The notes under the pieces were generated by a model. That model was not told the origin of the DNA, searched no databases, and saw only the letters and a list, made by a program, of their open reading frames with translations. Of a stretch of 31,556 nucleotides of DNA, positions 28,371 through 31,556 are shown one piece after another. Origin of the DNA: a virus; the IMG/VR virus record IMGVR_UViG_3300042865_000658, positions 1-31,556 of that record; one strand, 5' to 3'. Within the stretch, counting starts at the first letter, position 1; the number at the start of each line of letters is the position of its first letter. The position numbers and the translations under genes were made by a program.

Positions 28371-29365
28371 GCGATACAAACTGCACCACCGGGCAAGACC
28401 TCAAGAGTTTGCGCGGCAAGATGCCGACTGAGCCACTGATTGTCGAGGGGCTGTGCGTCGAGACTGAGTGCGGTGTCGTACTCACTTGCGTCACAAAGAC
28501 CACGACCTACGAGCCAAAGGGCAAACTTTCGTACACCTCCGAGACGGTCTACACAGACAAAGACGGCGCAGTGATCGAGGGCAAAGAGGTGGCCTGCCCG
28601 ATCAAGGTTGAGATCATTGAGCCGCCAGTCGTGCCTCCCGAGCCCATCACGCTAGACGGCCAGGACTGCGAAGGCGCGGCAAACCCCGCTACTGGCCTGC
28701 CCGGTGAAATCATCCAAGTAGTGCAAGCCCCTGGCCAGGTCATGACCGTTCGCATTTGCGAAGGTGACAAGGACTTTGAGCTGTCCTGCGGCATCGACCC
28801 ACTGACAGAACACCAGATCCAGACGGCGTACAAAATCGTCGCTGGCGAGTTCGTCCTGATCAAGCGCTGGGACACCGTCACCGGCTTGGAGTGGACTGGC
28901 GACCCTGCAACTCTTGAAGGTTGCGGCGGCAAGTCTCTGGAATCCGAGAAAGAGCTGTTCTGCGACAACGGCGTGGAATTCCTGCGCTGGTTCACCATTG
29001 AAGCGGGTGTCCCCACCGGCCAGTACGTTGACACCGACTTCACTGGTGCCTTGTACACCGTCACCGACGAAGCCAATGTCAAGCGCGGCGCGTGCGTGCC
29101 TGCAGTTGTGTGCGAGCCGACGATTTCCAGCGCACCTGCAAGCACTCTTGCTGGCCTGCTGACTGGTACATCGATCAGCATCCAAAAGGGCAATTGCTGC
29201 AGCTTGAAGGTCAACACCTCGGCGGGATCTTTCATCGTGTCCAAGGATGTGACCGGGTACAGCACCAGCAACTTCAATTGCCCGGTGACTGTGACCAGTG
29301 TGGAAATTCTCTCGGGAAGCTGCAACCTGGCCGACGTGATCGTCACAACTCAGTTCTCGGGATAA
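28367..29365 (+). CDS. Cys-rich virion-like protein, unknown
   Basis: This gene encodes 332 residues in ATGA overlap with the preceding gene. It contains many Cys residues (including CVETEC, CNCC-like NCCSLK, and pairs near the C-terminus such as CPV/CNL), mostly in beta-rich sequence. Repeated Val-Pro/Pro-Glu linkers (EPPVVPPEPITL) separate an N-terminal part (about 1-85) from the rest. The C-terminal portion (SSAPASTLAGLLTGTSISIQKGNCC...) looks like a beta-sandwich. Position suggests a head or tail structural protein. No family is recognised. Confidence 0.7.
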   Translation: MSDTNCTTGQDLKSLRGKMPTEPLIVEGLCVETECGVVLTCVTKTTTYEPKGKLSYTSETVYTDKDGAVIEGKEVACPIKVEIIEPPVVPPEPITLDGQDCEGAANPATGLPGEIIQVVQAPGQVMTVRICEGDKDFELSCGIDPLTEHQIQTAYKIVAGEFVLIKRWDTVTGLEWTGDPATLEGCGGKSLESEKELFCDNGVEFLRWFTIEAGVPTGQYVDTDFTGALYTVTDEANVKRGACVPAVVCEPTISSAPASTLAGLLTGTSISIQKGNCCSLKVNTSAGSFIVSKDVTGYSTSNFNCPVTVTSVEILSGSCNLADVIVTTQFSG

Positions 29366-29374
29366 GCAAAACAG

Positions 29375-29406
29375 GGGACCGGATGGCGTCACGGCGTCCG
29401 GGACCC
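29375..29406 (+). terminator. Intergenic hairpin, possible attenuator or mRNA stabiliser
   Basis: GGG-CCGGA (29375-29383) pairs with TCCGG-CCC (29397-29406) around a 13-base loop, just after the preceding stop. There is no T-run, so full termination is unlikely. Confidence 0.4.
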
Positions 29407-29439
29407 TGATCAATTCACCGTGGCATGTGAAAGCAAACC

Positions 29440-30243
29440 ATGCAATATATCTTCGGCGGTGCTGCCGCAGCCTCTTGTTCCACAGCCCCCAAGGCCGTGG
29501 CCCCTGTCATCACTGACGAAACCCTGACCATTGCACCTGGCGCTGGCATCACTGCCGCTAACGTGTTTGCTGGCGTTGCTGGCGATCCAGCACCCTACGG
29601 CGGCTTCATCAACAAGATGCTGTCTTGCGATGCCGTGAAATTGGTTGTGTCCTACCTGGATGGCGACGACTGCGACCCCTGCACTGTGGACACCTTGGCC
29701 TTGGTCGAAGAAGAAATCACCATTCCTGCTGGGGCTTCTGGCGTGGCCTTGCCTGCTGGCTACATTGCCAAGATCACTGCACAAGTGGTGACCTCTGCTG
29801 GCGTGGCAGCAAACAGCACCTTGGGCGGTGACGTTCAGTTCACCTCCAGCCGTGCTGGTGCCTGCGGCGCTGATGTAGTGATCCCCGCAAGTACTCCCGC
29901 TAACGTTGCTCCAAGTTATGGCTACCCTGCGACGCTTGTTGTTACTACGAACGATATGTCTGGGTTCGGCTCGGTTACAGGGTTTTACTCAGGTTCCAAC
30001 AGCGACATTAGTGCGCAAGTCAACACCACATGGAACATCACACCGCGAATGAATACATTTGGAGTGCCAGCCGGTGTTTTCAGTGTCTCATCCGGCACCC
30101 TGCCCGCAGGCTTATCGCTCAACACGGCAACCGGCGACATTACGGGAACTCTTTCCCCATCGGCGGTGTATTCAAACTTCAGAATACGCTGCGAGAACTC
30201 CGTTGGCTGGGCCGAAACAGAATTTTACGTAACTGTTGTTTGA
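29440..30243 (+). CDS. Virion-like protein with putative Ig-like (He_PIG) domain
   Basis: This gene encodes 267 residues. The N-terminal part is Ala/Gly/Thr-rich and contains Cys pairs (CDAVKL...DDCDPC). The final 50 residues (218-267, SSGTLPAGLSLNTATGDITG...) match the putative Ig domain He_PIG, which is common in surface and tail proteins that bind carbohydrates or cells. A surface-exposed head or tail decoration role is therefore likely. The start ATG 29440 has only a weak ribosome-binding site (GTGAAAG). Confidence 0.75.
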   Translation: MQYIFGGAAAASCSTAPKAVAPVITDETLTIAPGAGITAANVFAGVAGDPAPYGGFINKMLSCDAVKLVVSYLDGDDCDPCTVDTLALVEEEITIPAGASGVALPAGYIAKITAQVVTSAGVAANSTLGGDVQFTSSRAGACGADVVIPASTPANVAPSYGYPATLVVTTNDMSGFGSVTGFYSGSNSDISAQVNTTWNITPRMNTFGVPAGVFSVSSGTLPAGLSLNTATGDITGTLSPSAVYSNFRIRCENSVGWAETEFYVTVV

Positions 30244-30269
30244 TGGTAGGTAATTGCTAAACAAGCCTG

Positions 30270-30289
30270 AACCCTCGCGTGCGGGGGTT
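30270..30289 (+). terminator. Hairpin between virion-like genes
   Basis: AACCCTC (30270-30276) and GGGGGTT (30283-30289) form a stem with GCGTGC between. No T-run follows, so it is not a convincing terminator. Confidence 0.35.
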
Positions 30290-30320
30290 TGGAGTTGTAC
30301 TGACAAACCGAGGAAATATC

Positions 30321-31556
30321 ATGGAATTCAAAAGCAACGTAAACGCTGACTGCTGCACACCCACAGGCAAGTACGAGTTATGTGGCTGTGCGAACGGAGT
30401 GCCGTACATGCAACTCACAGTTGTCGGCGGCGGAACAGTGCAAACCGCATGGCTCAACACCGAAACTGGTGACACCTTCACGACCAAGCCCGTTGGTTTC
30501 GTGACTGGCACTTGCCAAGATGCGGCCCTGGCCGACGTGCTCAAGTTCAGCGCAACGGCCCCCACGGCCTCAGCCCCGTTCGCGGCTCCCAAGGACGGCG
30601 ACACCACCATCGTGACCTCTGACGGCACCGAAGCCGGTGACGTGGTGGGGCTGTTCCTGTATGACGCAGAAACCAGCACCTGGAAAGAGATTCCAGTCAA
30701 GACGGACATCCTGTGGACTGACGTGGCCACGGCCCCTGCTGCTACTGGAAACCCAGTTGGCCCCCGCTTTGAGATCACCACTGAGGGTGCCAAGTACTTC
30801 ATCGACTCTGACGGCCGCGCTGAAAAGCTGGACACCAAGATCGACGTCAACCTGACGCCCATCGACTACATACCTGCGCCCACCGGAAACGCTGACAACC
30901 GCGGCGAAATCGTGGTCGACCCTGCTGGCGGCGTGTGGGTGATTGACGAAGAAGGCGATGCGATTCAACTGTCCCTCCCGACATTCAAAGAACTGAACCG
31001 CTTCTACGTGGACCCCAACGGCAACGACTCCAACACAGGTGCCAACGAAGCCCCCAAGCTGACCGCACAAGCTGCTGTTGACGCACTGACAGCAAACGAC
31101 ACTGCTGTTCTGAACGAAGGTACTTACGCTGCTGTGACCATGAGTGTGCAGAACACGGCCTTGGCTGGCGCATCTAGCACCTACGGCTCACTGTCCCAGA
31201 TTGCCGCCGTGACTGTGGCAACTGCCTCGGGCACAAGCAACAAGATCAGCGACCTGACCGTCACCGGCAACTTGGCACGAACCGGAAATGCTCCGCTGTA
31301 TGTCAACAACACCACGGTCGGCGGCAACGTGACACTGGCTGGCACGGCCTACACCGAGATTCGTGATAGCTCCATCCAAGACGGCGGCATTGCGGTTTCG
31401 GGTGCGGCAACAGTGCTGATCGAAGACTCCAAGATTGGTACATCAACATTCAGCACAGCCGGTTCTGCGATTGCCATGCGCAACACCACCATTGACGCAA
31501 CAGACACGGTGACATACGGCCCCGGCGTTGTGTATTCGCTGCAAGATGCAGTGGGT
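30321..31556 (+). CDS. Tail spike or fibre protein with beta-helix, 3' end cut
   Basis: The frame opens at ATG 30321 (ACCGAGGAAA ribosome-binding site) and stays open to the window edge: 412 residues seen, no stop. The N-terminal 220 residues (Cys-rich start, then beta-rich domains with DTTIVTSDGTEAGDVVGLF and GPRFEITTEGAKYFIDSDG) probably attach to the particle. From about residue 228 (FYVDPNGNDSNTGANEAPKL) the sequence becomes a right-handed parallel beta-helix: repeated Thr/Val/Asn-rich strands and turns (NKISDLTVTGNLARTGNAPLYVNNTTVGGNVTLAGTAYTEIRD). This fold is typical of phage tail spikes that bind or cut surface polysaccharides. The catalytic part, if any, lies beyond the window. Confidence 0.75.
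   Translation, partial: MEFKSNVNADCCTPTGKYELCGCANGVPYMQLTVVGGGTVQTAWLNTETGDTFTTKPVGFVTGTCQDAALADVLKFSATAPTASAPFAAPKDGDTTIVTSDGTEAGDVVGLFLYDAETSTWKEIPVKTDILWTDVATAPAATGNPVGPRFEITTEGAKYFIDSDGRAEKLDTKIDVNLTPIDYIPAPTGNADNRGEIVVDPAGGVWVIDEEGDAIQLSLPTFKELNRFYVDPNGNDSNTGANEAPKLTAQAAVDALTANDTAVLNEGTYAAVTMSVQNTALAGASSTYGSLSQIAAVTVATASGTSNKISDLTVTGNLARTGNAPLYVNNTTVGGNVTLAGTAYTEIRDSSIQDGGIAVSGAATVLIEDSKIGTSTFSTAGSAIAMRNTTIDATDTVTYGPGVVYSLQDAVG

Noticed and set aside
1-31556. tRNA genes, integrase, attachment site, lysis genes
   Set aside because: I looked for the usual motifs and found no convincing candidate; the small membrane proteins at 16828 and 17769 are too unspecific to call holins.

Overview
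This window looks like part of the genome of a tailed double-stranded DNA bacteriophage (Caudoviricetes). It carries small and large terminase subunits, a portal protein, a very large LPD38-type polyvalent virion protein, a beta-helix tail protein and a lambda-like recombination and Nin region: Bet/RecT annealase, YqaJ exonuclease, NinB and NinG. A short-tailed particle is suggested by the roughly 650-residue portal and the ejected-protein type of polyvalent protein, but no tail machine is visible to prove it. The base composition (moderately GC-rich by eye), the TnpB subfamily and the style of the small phage proteins suggest a betaproteobacterial (Burkholderiales, Comamonadaceae-like) host; this is inference. 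No integrase, lysis gene, DNA polymerase, major capsid gene or tRNA was recognised, and genes are cut by both window edges, so the genome continues beyond it.

Layout. (1) 1-8511, plus strand, late/virion genes: the polyvalent protein (zincin, two ADP-ribosyltransferase-like domains, LPD38 region), a small protein, then a minus-strand TnpB element with a divergent ribbon-helix-helix gene, then two paralogous virion-like proteins. (2) 8508-12127, minus strand, replication and accessory operon: a Cro-like repressor, a structured leader RNA, a DUF1376 replication protein, a probable replication accessory protein, a small winged helix, and unknown small genes ending in a DUF4406 protein. (3) 12140-24018, plus strand, early genes: Bet/RecT, an unusual G-rich pentamer repeat block, a conserved unknown gene, YqaJ exonuclease, many small overlapping genes, a DNA methyltransferase, NinB, HNH endonucleases and NinG, closed by a strong terminator. 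(4) 24051-31556, plus strand, late genes: possible packaging-site repeats, terminase genes, portal, Cys-rich virion-like proteins and a beta-helix tail protein running off the edge.

Regulation. Three plus-strand promoters (about 12200, 16000 and 23500) and the opposing repressor promoter share GTGCAA/TTGCAC operators between or next to the -35 and -10 boxes, plus an upstream TAGGG/CCCTA palindrome. This suggests one regulon controlled by the 60-residue repressor. At many of these promoters an ATG lies 6-9 bases after the -10 box, suggesting leaderless mRNAs. A second motif, TTGCTTAAAAAATAGGCA, marks late-gene boundaries.

The best candidates for something undescribed are: a leader RNA before the DUF1376 gene with two hairpins whose 7-base loops are exactly complementary, one of which buries the ribosome-binding site and resembles a terminator; a TnpB locus whose predicted guide matches the phage's own late-boundary motif; a GGCNN pentamer array alternating with a triple-hairpin unit; and cassette-like small genes that share gene-junction and linker DNA on both strands.
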